The notes: generated from the letters alone by a model not told the origin. 64,000 bases of DNA from Allodiplogaster sudhausi (GCA_945643635.1 CALZFC010000043.1:518501-582500), one strand, 5' to 3'. Shown: positions 1-12,758, numbered from the stretch's first letter. Made by a program: numbers and translations.

Positions 1-1716
1 TACCTCTACGAGTACTTAATCAATTGGTGCATTGCACACGAAAAGGTTGTTTTACCTGTTGCCTCAACCGGCATTGCAGCAACTTTATTGAAGAATGGTA
101 CAACCGCTCACAGTGGTTTTGGAATTCCGCTGGAATATGATGAGCTGAACAAGACAAACCTTGACATTACGTCAGACAAGGGTCAGTTCTTGAGACAAGT
201 TGAAGTCATCATTTGGGATGAGGCTCCAATGCAGTCGAATACAATCTTGAGTTTTGTTGACAGAACAATGAGGGTCGCTGCACCCAGAGATCAGAAAGAT
301 AAACCATTTGGTGGACGTGTCGTACTCCTCGGTGGTGATTGGAAGCAAATTTTGCCTGTCATACCAAGTGCTCGAGATAGACAGATCTTGCATTACACCT
401 TGAACAATGCACCTGTTTACGACAAGTTTGAGCAGTGCAAACTGACTGTTAACATGAGGGTCGACAAAGATCAGCAAGTATTTCTGAAATATCAGACTGA
501 AGTTGGAGAAGGAACTGCCAACTTTGACGGATTGCACATTCGTGTACCTGAAAGAATGCTATGCGCCGATGAGGACGCACTAATAGAATCCGTATATCCG
601 GAGGAAATCCGATGCAACGGTGAAGAGATGAGCAAAAGGGCAATTCTCGCAGTTCGAAATGATGCAGTACTCAAACTAAATGAGAAGATTATGAACTTGC
701 TACCTGGCGAAGCAGAAGAGTTTATAGGAATCACTGAGATTCCTGAAGAAGCAGAGCATATGGGCATGCCCGTAGATTTGATCTCAACCTTGGAGGCGAT
801 GACGCCTAATGGAATGCCTGCTCATAAGCTGGTTTTGAAACCGCAAACCCCCGTCATGCTACTGAGGAACATTGACATTGAGAACAAGTTGTGCAATATC
901 ACTTAACTTGTGTTCTTGAACGCAGTGAAAGTAAACTCTGCTGACAGAAACGTCATTCTGTTGAGATGCAGAAATGTGACTGTGAATCCACCAGAAGAGG
1001 TATTCCTGCCGAGAATCGTGCTGAATTATCTCGACCGTAACAGTGGTGTACAATTCACACGAAGACAGTTCCCGATAAGGGCGTGCTTTGCTTGCACGAT
1101 TAATAAGTGTCAAGGCCAGACACTGGCAAGAGTGGGACTCAATCTGAGAACTCCGACATTTTCTCACGGGCACTTCTATGTGGCCATCTCGAGAGTTAAA
1201 ACGGAGGCACATCTCAAACTATTGATACCACAAGAATTTATCATAGAAGATAAAGTGAACGGAAAGCATGCCGTTGTCAGAAACATTGTCTATCGAGACC
1301 TTTTCAAGACTGTCAATTGTGAGAGCACAAACAGTCCTCCTGTACTGGCTGAGGAACCAGATGTTGACCCATTTGAGGGCTTGAATCTTGATGATGATGA
1401 AGGGGCAGAGATTGACCCCGAAGAGCATGAAGAAGACATTGAGCAAGTTCAGGAGATTGACCAAGAACAGCTTGAAAAAGAGCTTGATGACTTTGCTTAT
1501 CAGTTGCAGCAAGAGTTTGCCGAGAAACAGAATGGCGTTTCAGCCGAGAACAAGACAACGGATGAGAATGCCGTTGTTAACGATGATATTGTACAGGCAA
1601 TGCCAGCAATTGATGACGATATTCACTTCTTTAGTGATGACGAAGAAAGAGACCTTGAGTATGTCGTGTCTTCCGATGAGGAAGAGAATTCCCAAGATGA
1701 GGAAGAAATGAACTGA
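1..1716 (+). pseudogene. Helitron PIF1-type helicase, 3' part, one in-frame stop
   Basis: The frame is open from base 1, so the 5' part (Walker A, Rep endonuclease) lies outside the window. It reads as a PIF1/RecD-like superfamily 1B helicase: VLPVASTGIAATLL, then the Walker B-like IIWDEAPM at 216-240, GGDWKQILPVI near 340-360, and the C-terminal FACTINKCQGQTL and FSHGHFYVAISR motifs at about 1085-1195. A TAA at 904-906 interrupts the frame, but conserved residues continue in the same frame after it, so this looks like a recent nonsense change or error rather than a true end. About 150 residues after the helicase core are very acidic, an unusual tail. Helitron PIF1 unwinds DNA for rolling-circle transposition; the 3' terminus found at 3343-3346 supports Helitron over host PIF1. 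Probably inactive. Confidence 0.8.
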
Positions 1717-2035
1717 AGAAAGACGAGAGTCTAATTGCTCAGTGAGCAAGTAGTTCTGAATTAATTGCAAGAAGCAAATAAATAAGAAGTTGTTTGAATA
1801 TGAAGTCTAACTGCTTAATTAGCAGGAAGTTGTGAAATTCTTGAAAGAAGCAAATGACGGGTAACTGCGTTGTTTGAATGAGAACTAACATTTTCTCAAA
1901 AAAAAATCCCGTCGCGAGATTAAAGGGGCGAAACGGGTTTATATGTATGCATATTGCCAGGTTCTCGCCTGATGAGTTCCCCGCCTGGCACAATTGTTTT
2001 CGCTTTCGCACAGCTAAAGCCCATTTACCGACGCG

Positions 2036-2213
2036 GGTTCGGAGTCGCGCGCGGGCAAACCCTTTTGTGATACTATCGAATGGTGGGTGATACTTCTCAT
2101 TTGATCCAGGCATATTCGAAATATGAATTATTTTGTGGCTTTTTGGTGCATTTTCGTCGTACGCAGAATTTCTAACGACCCAGGTTCGGAGTCGCGCGCG
2201 GGCAAACCCTTTT
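2036..2213 (+). repeat. 31-bp direct repeat, two copies
   Basis: Positions 2036-2066 and 2183-2213 share a GGTTCGGAGTCGCGCGCGGG core followed by CAAACCCTTTT, about 147 bp apart. The copies lie in the non-coding tail of the Helitron, downstream of the helicase frame. No gene is visible from 1717 to 3346. Confidence 0.85.
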
Positions 2214-3004
2214 GCGCGTTTTAATTCGACCCCCAATGCAAAGATTAAAATGCTAGGACATAGCCAGCACTCCAAGGGAGATAATGGGCAAAGATACTGA
2301 AAACAGGTCCCCCCATAGCTCCGCTAGTTATTATATAAAAGTCGACTGTAATTTATTCACTGGGATAGCGCGGAGAGGTGCTGTGGGCGCGGGGGTTGAG
2401 ATACGGGGAAATTTTTGGAGATTTTTGGGGATTATGTAAAAGTTTCCGGACTACAAGAATATATGGGTTTCAAAAAATTGGGTTCCATATTGGCGCCGGC
2501 GCGGGCGTCGGAAGTTGGCGCGGAGGCGAGTTGGATTTGGGCACTTTGGCGACTTTGAGGGGCTGTATCTTTTTTTCGGGTAGAGCTATGGCGATGAAAA
2601 AAATACTGGGAGATAGCCCGTCCAAAAATGAATATGATTCCTGGAGTTGAGATTGATTGGAGCTTTGGTAGATCGGTACGAGCCCGGCGCGTTTTGACCC
2701 CATTTTTTGGCTGTTTTTCGGCATGTAGTTTGAACTTTTCTCGAAATCTACAAAGTCCGCTTTTGATTAAACTGACTGCGATTGTAGAGTTTTTGACGGC
2801 GCATCTTTTAATAGTAGAAGTATCAACTTTTGGACACTAGAAGTTGTAGATATTATCGATTGAAGGGCGAACATTTTTTGTTAGGCGTGAACCTTCTAAA
2901 ATACATATCTTTATGAATAGGGAACGTAGCGGAATGTGAGTTACAGAATATTAAAGCAATTCGGCTCGCTTAAGGAAGCATGCAGGGCGGTTGTTTTAAC
3001 GGCT

Positions 3005-3132
3005 GCCGCCTGCTCGCCGGTGTCGGACGCAGGCATCCAATGCGTGCTGGCGTCCGACGCAGGCATCCAATGCGTGCTGGCGTCCGACGCAGGCATCCGA
3101 TGCTCGGTGAAGTCGGACGGAAGCGTCCGATT
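3005..3132 (+). repeat. About 30-bp tandem repeat ending in a palindrome
   Basis: Units of the form CGGACGCAGGCATCCAATGC plus GTGCTGGCGTC follow each other about three times. The series ends in a diverged unit containing TCGGACG-GAAG-CGTCCGA, a perfect 7-bp-arm hairpin. The array lies inside the Helitron tail about 200 bp before its end, so it may be a subterminal repeat of that element. Confidence 0.8.
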
Positions 3133-3272
3133 GACTTCTTTTTTCCCGATTTTTTTTATTCTTATCAATAGCTCAAAGCTTTTGTTTGCTAGAAAAGCGA
3201 AAAGTGAATCAAACCGGGCAATTCAACCCTCGCTGGAATAACGACCCCCACTTATACCTTCTTAAATCGGGA

Positions 3273-3345
3273 AATGGCCACCGGGGCGATAGCCCCGGTG
3301 GCCATTGACCGGGCCGAAGGCCCGTAGCGTGCCGAAGGCACGCTA
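3273..3345. repeat. Three consecutive perfect hairpins at the Helitron 3' end
   Basis: Arms 3273-3287/3292-3306 (15 bp, loop GATA), 3310-3315/3319-3324 (6 bp, loop GAA) and 3325-3333/3337-3345 (9 bp, loop GAA) follow one another with at most a 3-bp gap. The last is the expected Helitron terminal hairpin; the first two are additional. Confidence 0.9.
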
Positions 3346-3346
3346 G

Positions 3347-4327
3347 TATATAGATATAACATCCAAATATAGATGCTGGATAGCGAGGCAATGCAAATCG
3401 CTCTTCCGAATTTGAAAGCGTTTCCATATCCATGAAACTCACCAATACCGCCTGAACATTAAATAATTCGGTAAACACTATCAAAATTCGGCAGGAATAT
3501 ACAATCAATTAATATTAATGCTTCCATTTAATAGAAAATTTAACAGAAAAATATATGTTAAAACGTCTTTAGAAATAAGTCTTTTATACGAACATCACGA
3601 TAGGGATCTGGTGGTTTAGTTTGCGGGATGGAATGTTATGTAGTGAAAATTGCAATGAGTCGAATAAGAAGTGCAGGCTCGCTCTACGCCTGAGAGGAGA
3701 AATAAGTGTTTTGGGGGGAGAATGTTGAAGTGAATGGGTGGAGGGAGTCGATGGGATTCGCCCTCGCTGCGTGGAGTGGTCTCCCCTTCAGACGGCCTTC
3801 TTTCTTGGCCTCTCACTTCCTTGGCTGGATTCGCCCTCTCTCTTGCCATTCTTCTTCTGCTCACTCTTCTCGCTCCTCCACTTGCTCTTCTTCGACTTCT
3901 TCGTCTTCTTAGACACCGGACTGGCTGTTCTCGGTTGGTGTCTTCTTCTCTCTGCATTCATCTCCAATCTGCCTCAGGACATGTGATGTGTTCTGGCCGT
4001 GCGATCCCCTTGCAAGGGCGGTGATCTTTCTTCGGAAACAAGCTCAGCCCGATACTGTTGCTTCTATTGTCAGCTCATATTTTCTTCCTCGACATTTCTG
4101 ATATCTCTTCGCACTATACCCTTATATTTTCATCTTTCTTTTTTTACAGATCGCTAGTAGATTAGCGGAGACAGTCAGCTGCTGTTCATCATCTTTTCCT
4201 ATCGGTTCAACTGAAGAAGTCCAAGATTGGAACCATAGGTGAGCCTGCAGAGACGCTTTGATCACTTTTATATTATTCATTCATATTTCATGAGGCATAG
4301 TTCCAAAAGAGCCCAACAAGCAGAACA
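3347..4327. other. Intergenic, no gene recognised
   Basis: Flank between the Helitron terminus and the next gene. Open frames here (for example 3616-3957 on minus, Arg/Ser-rich) show no conserved features. Splice-like pyrimidine-AG signals at about 4148 and 4233 could belong to 5' exons of the downstream gene. Confidence 0.5.
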
Positions 4328-5360
4328 ATGTCCTTGAATGTTACGAACAGAATATGGTCTGAGGTTGTGCAAACGACAAGTTTACGAAATCGTGTTCATT
4401 ATAGAGAACGTCGTCTGAAGACCAGCGAAGAATTGGATTCATATCTCAACGATACACTGTCTCGTGAGTCAGAGGATGCTTCTACCAATTGTACCGTTCA
4501 TCTCGTCTCCAATTTCATCTATCCTGAAAGTGAAGAGGTGCATATATAGCTCCATAATTAGTTGCGTGAAGCTATGTTGACGTTGACTTACCATCTGAAA
4601 CATTTAAGGTCCTGTCTAAGACATGCGGTCTAGCAATTCTTACAGTTAACTCTAATCGACTCCCAATATGTATACTGAGGATCATTTCATGTCTTTCGCA
4701 AGGCCATATTTCATTTGAAGTTAGTGTTTTGTTTCTACTTTATTTAGATGTGTAAGGTTTTTGCCCTAAAAATATTTGTTCCTAAATAGGTGGGAATAGT
4801 TTTGAAAGAGTGAATGTGATCAGATGGAACCGCGAATACGGCGTATCTTGCATGGAACATTCAATCGCTGCTCTCTTCCCTTATCGATCTTTGAAGGGAT
4901 TTATAGCTTACTCCAGGTTTATCAGAAATTCGTATGAATAGTTATGCAGCACAACATTTCTTTTCACTTCAGTTATGTTTCTTGGCCCCAGTTTCTCTTG
5001 CTGCCTTGGCATTGCGCCACCCGAATCCTGTTTGGAAAGCACTGGAGACTTCTTCTTCTCACTCCTCCTCAACGTACTTCTTTTTATTGTTATGCAATTA
5101 GAATATAAATAATGATTTGTTAAATGTTTCAGTAGACCACGAAGACCGACTACGTCAGAGAGCGACAGACGAGAGGAGAGCGGGATTGATTTGATGGGGG
5201 AGGAGAAGAAGGGAGAGGCAAGGCTCTCCTCCTTCTGCTGGATTCACTTGGAAGGGGTGGACAGGCTCGAGAGGGCCGAGCGACTTCTCCGTGCTTCTTC
5301 CTTCGAGATTATGACTTCTCTCGTCTCTGGCGCTCTCCGGGCTAACTTTCGGTACGCTCC

Positions 5361-5395
<35 letters not shown>

Positions 5396-7366
5396 TTCTT
5401 CCTATATCTTCTCATTCTCTCTCTTTACTCCTCTCTCTCTCTCTCTCTCACTTCTCCCTATATCTTCTCATTCTCTCTCTTTACTCCCCCCTCTCTCATA
5501 TTTATTCGTAACTAATCTTATTTATCATGCTTGATATTTCGTTTAAAAAATTAGATTGAAAAGAAAACAGGAAGGAGGTGTTGGTTTCTGTTAGCAGCAA
5601 TCCTGTCCAGGGAAGAAGGAATAGCCCATCCTCCTGACGTGGGCGGTTGTATTCCGGTCGCAGCGAAGGGAATGCCACCAATTGGTGCTGATCATGCCTG
5701 TGCTGCTCATCTTCTGCCCATTTCTCTTCCTACCGGTGTTGAAGGTTTGAACCCTTTCCTTTTAATATTTTAGCTTTCATGGGCACTCCTGAGAGTCGCC
5801 GACTTACCCTAGCGGTGTTATTTCGCTTAGAATTTACTACTGCAAAGTGGCATTAGTTGTTGCGATATGTCCGCAAGACATATCTTGACCACTCAGAATC
5901 ATCATTAAGCGATTAGTATATTCTTGAAAACCTTTTTTGGCACGTCAGCACCGAGAAAAAAAAACAAAAACATGTAGCGTCAGTTGTACATTATAACAGA
6001 TTGAATCCCCCCACAGTTGGGCAACTCCAAAAATTTTAATTAAAATTACTTGTCGGAAAGGTGAACTGGCGTGTATCTTGAGGTGCAATTCCTCGGTTGT
6101 GGGCAGTTCAGAGACGAGTGGCCGAGACTACGCAAGGAGTGCTGCCTACTGCTCTGTCCGCCCTCCGCAGTCTTGGTTCTCTCCCTCTTCCCTTTTCTCC
6201 CTTTCCACTTCATCCTTCTTTCCCTCCATACAGGCTCCGTTTTGCTGGAGCCAAGCTGCAACAGCCGACTTCATTCACTCTTCTTGCGCGATTCCTCAGT
6301 TCACATTTCACTTTTCCGCGCAACTGGGGACGTGCTGGTTAGTTCAAGAGTGAGAACAAAGGGATAATGGAAAAACGTGTTTTATTGAGAAAATGATTCT
6401 ACACAACATGTTCACTTCTGACAGAACCGTGTTCCATAGTATGAAAATTTTCACAGAAGGCCATATAGACCCTAAAAGTTCTGCGATAAAGAAAAATTCA
6501 CCTTACTTTTCATTGTTTTGCGACAGGAAAATTTAAAAAAAAGATTTATTAATTTTAAGAATTTCCTACAAAACTTGATACAACAATATGGGACATATGT
6601 GACGTAATCCGCATTGTGTTCAACTTGCCTGGGGCAGACCGAGTGAGGCCCTCTTCAGTTGTCCTCAAATCGCATGGAGTCTCTGCTGCTGCAACCCGGT
6701 CTGCCCGTGAATGCAGCCGCCTCTTTCTGCTTTGTTGTCTGCGGCGGACAAGTTGTTGTCTCTGCCCGTCTGAACCAGGCACTCTTCCCTCATCCCAAGA
6801 AGATTCTCAGTCTTTTTCAGGTTTCATCTATTTCATATACATTCCTAGTGAATACCGTAATCAAGTGAATATTGAGAGGGAAGCGTCTTCGCTGGTGGAG
6901 CATCTGTCCCCCCGTCTGCTCTCCCTGACTCAAGCAACCTTCCTTCCGGATCGAGTTCCTTTCTTCTCTCTGTCCTTCCCAGTTGACGAAGAAGAGTCCC
7001 CAGCCGGGCCTTCCACCCCTCTGCTCTCCTCTGTCTTTACTCGCCGTCCACTCGTTGCTCCAAGGGGGCCAGAAGTGGCCGCCTCCTCACAACCCTCACT
7101 GGCCGTGTCTCCAGAGACTCGTCGGGTTTCTCTTGGAGGATTACAAGAATTGCTGGCGAGAGTGGAGAGGGAACTCGAAGCAATGCATGCGAATCCAGCC
7201 GGAGACCGGGCCGAGTATATCAGGAAATTGGCAGAGTTGGAGAGTGACATGGAGGCCTTCCACCAAGGAGTTGCTGCCGATCTGAGACTGAACCACCCGG
7301 GAGCAGACTCTCTACTGGCTAGCAATGTCGCCGCTGAACTTCTCGCTCCGTACAAAGAACCCCCTG
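4328..7366 (+). CDS. Multi-exon protein-coding gene, family not recognised
   Basis: A chain of exon-like open segments with good splice signals: 4328-4537 (begins MSLNVTNRIWSEVV), about 4611-4719, 4790-4900, 4972-5076, 5132-5354, 5570-5740, parts of 6060-6350, 6640-6820 and 6880-7365. Stretches such as CWFLLAAILSREEGIAHPP and NAAASFCFVVCGGQVVVSAR look like folded-protein sequence, and the last exon holds an acidic, helical segment (LQELLARVERELEAMH). I recognise no catalytic motif or family. Introns carry CT repeats (5360-5500). It converges on the F-BAR/SH3 gene, whose stop codon is at 7708. The true start and the 3' end (a further exon around 7480-7700 is possible) are unsure; the locus might be more than one gene. 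Confidence 0.5.
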
Positions 7367-7707
7367 GTACTGTACAATTTGACCTATTTCATTCATTGAT
7401 AGCATCTTTATTGTTACTAGCGAGAAACTATTATTACCCGAATGAGACGAACCGGAAAAGGGGAAATTGAGGTAGGAGAAAGAAATGCACTGGGGAGGGA
7501 AGGAAGAGAAGGCTAGCTTAGGGGCAGCGGTCGGCGGTTCTCTCGCCATTCTCTGCTTACCGAGTTGGCCACTCCCTCCGCAATCAGCCCACGAAAGAGT
7601 TCCGCGTCTTCTGGCAGCAAGAACTGAATGTCGAATTCTCTCTCCAACCTTAATGTTTCTCTCCTCTCTATCTCTGTCTCTTATATCCTTCCTGTATTAC
7701 CTGGAAT

Positions 7708-10700
7708 CTAGTTGCAGAGAGCGACATAAGAAGCAGGGAAGCGACCGGCGCGAGTGGAAGTGGGAGGAAAAATGGAGTTGTGAATGCCCTCCCCTCTGCT
7801 GACCAACCTTCCTAGCAGCCACTCCTCACTCACTCGATCTTCCACCATCACTCTGTCTCCCGCCAACACCTGTACGGTTTATCACTATTATAATCTAGGT
7901 TCTTTTCTCGTATTTGGATGACGAAGAGTTGCAGCTCTTTGTCCAGCCATTGTTTTATTAATGTATGTCACTCGCCACTCTTCTTTCCCACTAACCCCTA
8001 GTTCTTCGTTTGAATCTGCAGTGAAGTCGTACAGAACCCTGTAGATCTGCCCTCTCCCAGTGGCTGGATCGTTAATAATTGTAGAATTCTGTCGATTCGA
8101 AAGACTGACATCGTCATCAGAAATCTTAACCGATGTATTGTGATGGAAATTCTTGTTCTTGTGCTATTCGTTCTTCTCTCCTTCATCTATCTTTTCGGGT
8201 TATCTCCATCTGTTTGAAGACAGTTGACTACTCGCGGGTTCTTTTCTCCACCACATCCCGTTTATGCACCTCGCTGAAAGGGGGAATCTTTCACATCTTG
8301 TCATTTTTTTGTCTTCCAACTTCATCATTTCATAAGTTATTTTTCTAACAGGTAAAGGTCTTTCTGTTTATTTGCAAGTTAAGCGTTGCCGTGAACACAT
8401 TTTTGGCCCCTTTTGGTAAATACCGGCCACATTTAGAGCCTTTATGAAGTTAGAGAATAAAAGTTTTATTTGAAAAAAGCAGAGTACCTTCTCATAAATG
8501 TCGTCGTTTGTGTTGTTGTGATACGATTCATAGGTTGAGGAAGGTGGAGTTGAAATGGAAAGAGGCGGTTGCGGAGAGGGAGAAAGCGGCGGATCAGGCA
8601 ACGACATCTCGCCATTCGACGGATGACTGGAGAGGGGGATGGTTAACACGGAGTGAGGCAGGCCCTGAATGGATGGGATGGTCAACACAGAGTGGGGTAG
8701 ATCTGCCGTTCAAGAGTACTGTACATGACAAACTGACAAGACGGTCTTTGAGGAAGTGCTGGTATCGAGTGAGAGGATGGCAGACTCGGCCTGTCTAGCC
8801 AGTCAGACTCGCCAATGTCTCACTCACTTTGTAGTACAGATACTCGACATACTCGAGAAGACTCTGAGTTGGATACAAAATATGAGAGTGGAATGGGGCT
8901 AGACATACAATTTGCGAGGAGTTGTCGTGGGGCTGTTCCATCGAGTACATTCTCTGGAGTTCGTTGTCAAGAATGCTTGCGAGTCTTTGCAGACTGTCTG
9001 CTCTCCTCTCAGGTCGCATTATCTCCGCTTGATTCTCTGCCTGAACAACCTCGATCTCAATGCAACACATCAATAATTCTCAATCTTTTTTTCTTGCAGG
9101 AAGGGTCAACAAAGTGCTTGGATCCCCACCGAGCAACATCTTTGCATGTCTGTCTCTCTCGCTTCTCTGCACTCTCTAGCTTCACTAAGGTCACAGCATT
9201 GAGATGAGTAAAGGACGGGAGGGTTGATGTAGAAATGGCGGGGTGTCGAGGAGTTGGCTTTCTCCATTCACGACGCCTTCTCCTTCTGTCTTCGGTCTCT
9301 CTTTTGTCTTGTGTTCTACTGCTCGACTTCTTGGAAGAATACTGGAGACTGGACGATGAAGAAGAGGGGAGTATCTGGAGGGAGACTGCGGAGGCACTTG
9401 ATGCCATGGACTACATCAGAGACGTCAAACGAGGAAATGCTTCCCTCTCTCCCCTTTACGAACAGGTTCAGTCACTCATCAGCGATAGCTTAAGCAGATC
9501 GAGAATGATTGTAGGAGAAGGAATTGGAAGTGCAGAGGTTCGGCTGCAGGACGGAACGGCCAAGCAGCACGAAGGAGAGTGCGGAGTCGTGGACGGAGAT
9601 GGCAGGCGTATACGTGTACTCGGCTTACTTCGACGACCGCCCCAACTCGCTCTTCCCCCACAACTCCATTGTCCAGGTCAACAAGAGATGGCTCCTTCAC
9701 AGCTTCCTCCCTTCTTCTCCAGGTCCTCGTGATGTCCTTCCACTCTCTGCCTTACTCTCTCTTCTGCACTCTCTCGTCTTCTTCTACTTCATCGGTAGTT
9801 CGTGGTCATGTTCGAGAATTATGGCAGCGAGTTTGGGATCCAAGGAGGTTCTTCTTCATCCCACTCCTCATCTCGTGTCCCGTTCCCAGTTCACTCGATT
9901 CTACAGAGGAGTTGACTGTGGAGTTGACCAGGCAAGATCTAATTTTGCGTACGTTTTTAAGTGGACTGATGTCTTTGCTAAGAATGCGTTGTCGCGGGGC
10001 AGGGACGGCGCTTCGAGTTTCACGGCGAACTCAGCCACGAACAAAGAATACAGTTGCTGTTTGTGTCAAAGGAATGGACTTCCAGGTTATTCCCAGTTAC
10101 ATTAACTATTATTGGCATCTCATGATGTATGTATGTAGGAGGACATATCCTTTCGACTAATCGAGTGGATGGAAGCCCAGTTCGTATTCGGAGCGGATTC
10201 TATCACTCTCTATGTCTACTCAGTGCATCCACACACAAGAAGAGTCCTCGCCTACTATGCCAGGACAGCAAACGTGGAAGTGGTTGGATATGAAATACTT
10301 GCCTCTCTCACAAGGGAAGCCTTTCGGTGGGGTATGGCAAACCTCAACATACTATACACCATTCGAAAGCTCTCAACGCGTTGATAACGTTTTTGATGTT
10401 TCTAGCTGCAAAATAAAGAGTTGGAAACACCGAGGCACAAGCGCACCGGGGTCTGGAAGTGCCTGACATGGTATAGGCCTCTTCCAGACCGGGCGCCTGC
10501 AGCCGCCCAAAGTTGAGAAATCGAATGGAATTTTTTCTATACGGAAGATAACCGACTTGCTATTACATAAAAACAAGATGCAGGTAGAAATAGTGCATCC
10601 GCAGCACTATAAGGCAACAACAGTAACATTTTTGAGACAGATGAAGTTTTTTTTTGAGAAAATGGACATTTTACAGCGAAATATAATAAGTGAACTATTA

Positions 10701-12706
10701 TTTTCTATGTTAAAAACGGCTTGAAAAAGAGTAATTAGTGGCTTCAAACTCAAAAATCTATTAAGAAAAAATTTATTTTTCTCCATACAAAACATGTAAT
10801 TTTTCACCAAAGGGGGACCCTTTGGTGTAAAATGACCTAAAAATTTTTTTCTCCAAAAATGATCGGAAATTAAGTAATCAGGTTTGTTATGGCCTACTAT
10901 CAAGTATACATTAATTTTAGAGCCGACAAAGCGACCAAATATCGTGCAAATGTTAATTTTGGAGTATTTTTCTGCAATTACGGCGAAATAGAATCCATTT
11001 TGCAGCTAGAAACATCAAAAACGTTATCAGCTCGTTGAGAGCTTTCGAATGGTGTATAGTATGTTGAGGTTTGCCATACCCCACCGAAAGACTTCCCTTG
11101 TCAGTTGATCTCTTCCAGAAGAAGATTGATCTCCCGCCAGGCCAGCCTGGCTTCTCCTCCGTCCGCTCCTCCTACATCAGAAGGAATCGACAACAAAAGC
11201 GTCGGCATGAGATCATTCCCTACAACGACTGTTTCTACCGGTATCATTCATTCTCAATTCCCTTGTCATCACTTGTCTCTTAGGCACATCCACACTCATC
11301 AATACGTGTTGGTGGTAGACACGGATGAATTGGTGGTTCCTGTCAAGAGAAGACAGTGGGGCGGAGTTCTGGCGGATCTCGAGGCAGCTTCTCCTTCCAT
11401 GAACATCTCCTCGTTCTCCATCCGCAATGTCTTCAAACTGGTGGGTCAGCAGAAGAAGCGAAGAGATCCCAAGTTCCCTCTGCTCTCTTCTTCCATGAGG
11501 AGTCGTCAGATTAGCAAGAAGGGAGAGTACGGCAAGAGCTTCAGCAGGTCAGTGACTCCCTGCCTCTTCAGCAGGTTCTCTTCCTCTCTTCAGCACATCC
11601 TCGGTGGCGAGTGTCTTTAACCACTTCGCCCTTCACCGCCTGCACTCCGCAGTCTCTCCCACCATCCATGTTCCCGCTGAAATGGCAGTCAAACTCCACT
11701 TCAAGGACTCTTGTCCATTCGAGTCCCGCCGCGACTGTCCTGATCTCCTCAGAGAGGCCGTCGAAGACTTTAGCCTGGGATCATTCGAGGCTGAAATCCG
11801 TCGAAGAGTTCGACGAGTCCACGCCGATCTTGGATTGTAGCGAAGGTCGTTTTAGGTGCCACTTTGATAATTCTTCTGTTCTTGTTAATCTTGCCGCCTC
11901 GTGAGTGTTCATTGAATCGAGTTTTTCCATATATGAACGGAATAATTTGATAATTCCAAGATGATTCTGATAATAAAGTACATGAAAATTAAAATAAAAT
12001 CGAATATTAGGAGATTTAAAAGAAGGAAAATAAAGTGGAATACTAACAAAAGTGTCAATGAGAATGATTTGATTCGCAGCAGGGGAAGAAGGAGAAAGAG
12101 ACGAGATGAATGCGGTGGCCGAGCAGTGGATGGCCACTGCTCGGCCACCGCATTCATTGTTGTTGTTTTCCAAGTTGTTTGTCTGTCGGTCGAACATCTG
12201 CAAGTCACACCCTCATAAGATTTATTTCTTCCAGCTAATCTTTAGAATGCCTTTACAATGTAACATACATTTTGAAGGGCCGGGACGAGTTGTTCGATCT
12301 GTCTCTGCAGCCTGCCTAGTCTCTCGAATGAGCAAGTCGTTGTCTCTCAATGGCTTCCAGACTCAGCACGGCGCGTCGAAGAGTCTTCTCATACAATCTG
12401 CAATTCCCACCTGACCAACTTTCCACACTGGTCACCGAACCGTCTCAGCTTTTCCTGGTCGATTGATTCGAAGACGTAAGCCTCTTCCGCTTTCATTGCA
12501 ATCTCTACCAGTTTCTTCCTTCGTGAATCGAACTAGAAGAAAGGAAAGAAGGCATACAGAAGGATGCCTCGTCATCCATCACCTACCCTGGCTGGATTCG
12601 TTCTATCCGCGTCTGCAGCTTGTTCCAAACGCTCCAGTTCACGAGCCGCTGTGTAGGCTTGTCTTCAACATCCAACGGTTCTCTCTCGAGTCCACCATCC
12701 ATCTCT

Positions 12707-12758
<52 letters not shown>

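Larger units (their letters stand above)
1..3346 (+). mobile_element. Helitron, 3' portion with terminus
   Basis: The helicase frame is followed by 1.6 kb of non-coding DNA ending in a short perfect hairpin (TAGCGTGCC-GAA-GGCACGCTA, 3325-3345). The element ends CTAG (3343-3346) and is followed by T (3347). A hairpin close to a terminal CTRR before a T is the family hallmark of Helitron 3' ends. The 5' end (TC) is outside the window. Non-coding parts hold the direct and tandem repeats listed separately. Confidence 0.75.

Noticed and set aside
1..1716. Host PIF1 helicase
   Set aside because: The nearby Helitron-type 3' terminus, lack of introns and transposon-type helicase sequence favour a mobile element.
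6930..7355. 141-codon minus frame
   Set aside because: It is antisense to a better plus-strand exon and has Ser/Ala/Arg composition typical of a shadow frame.
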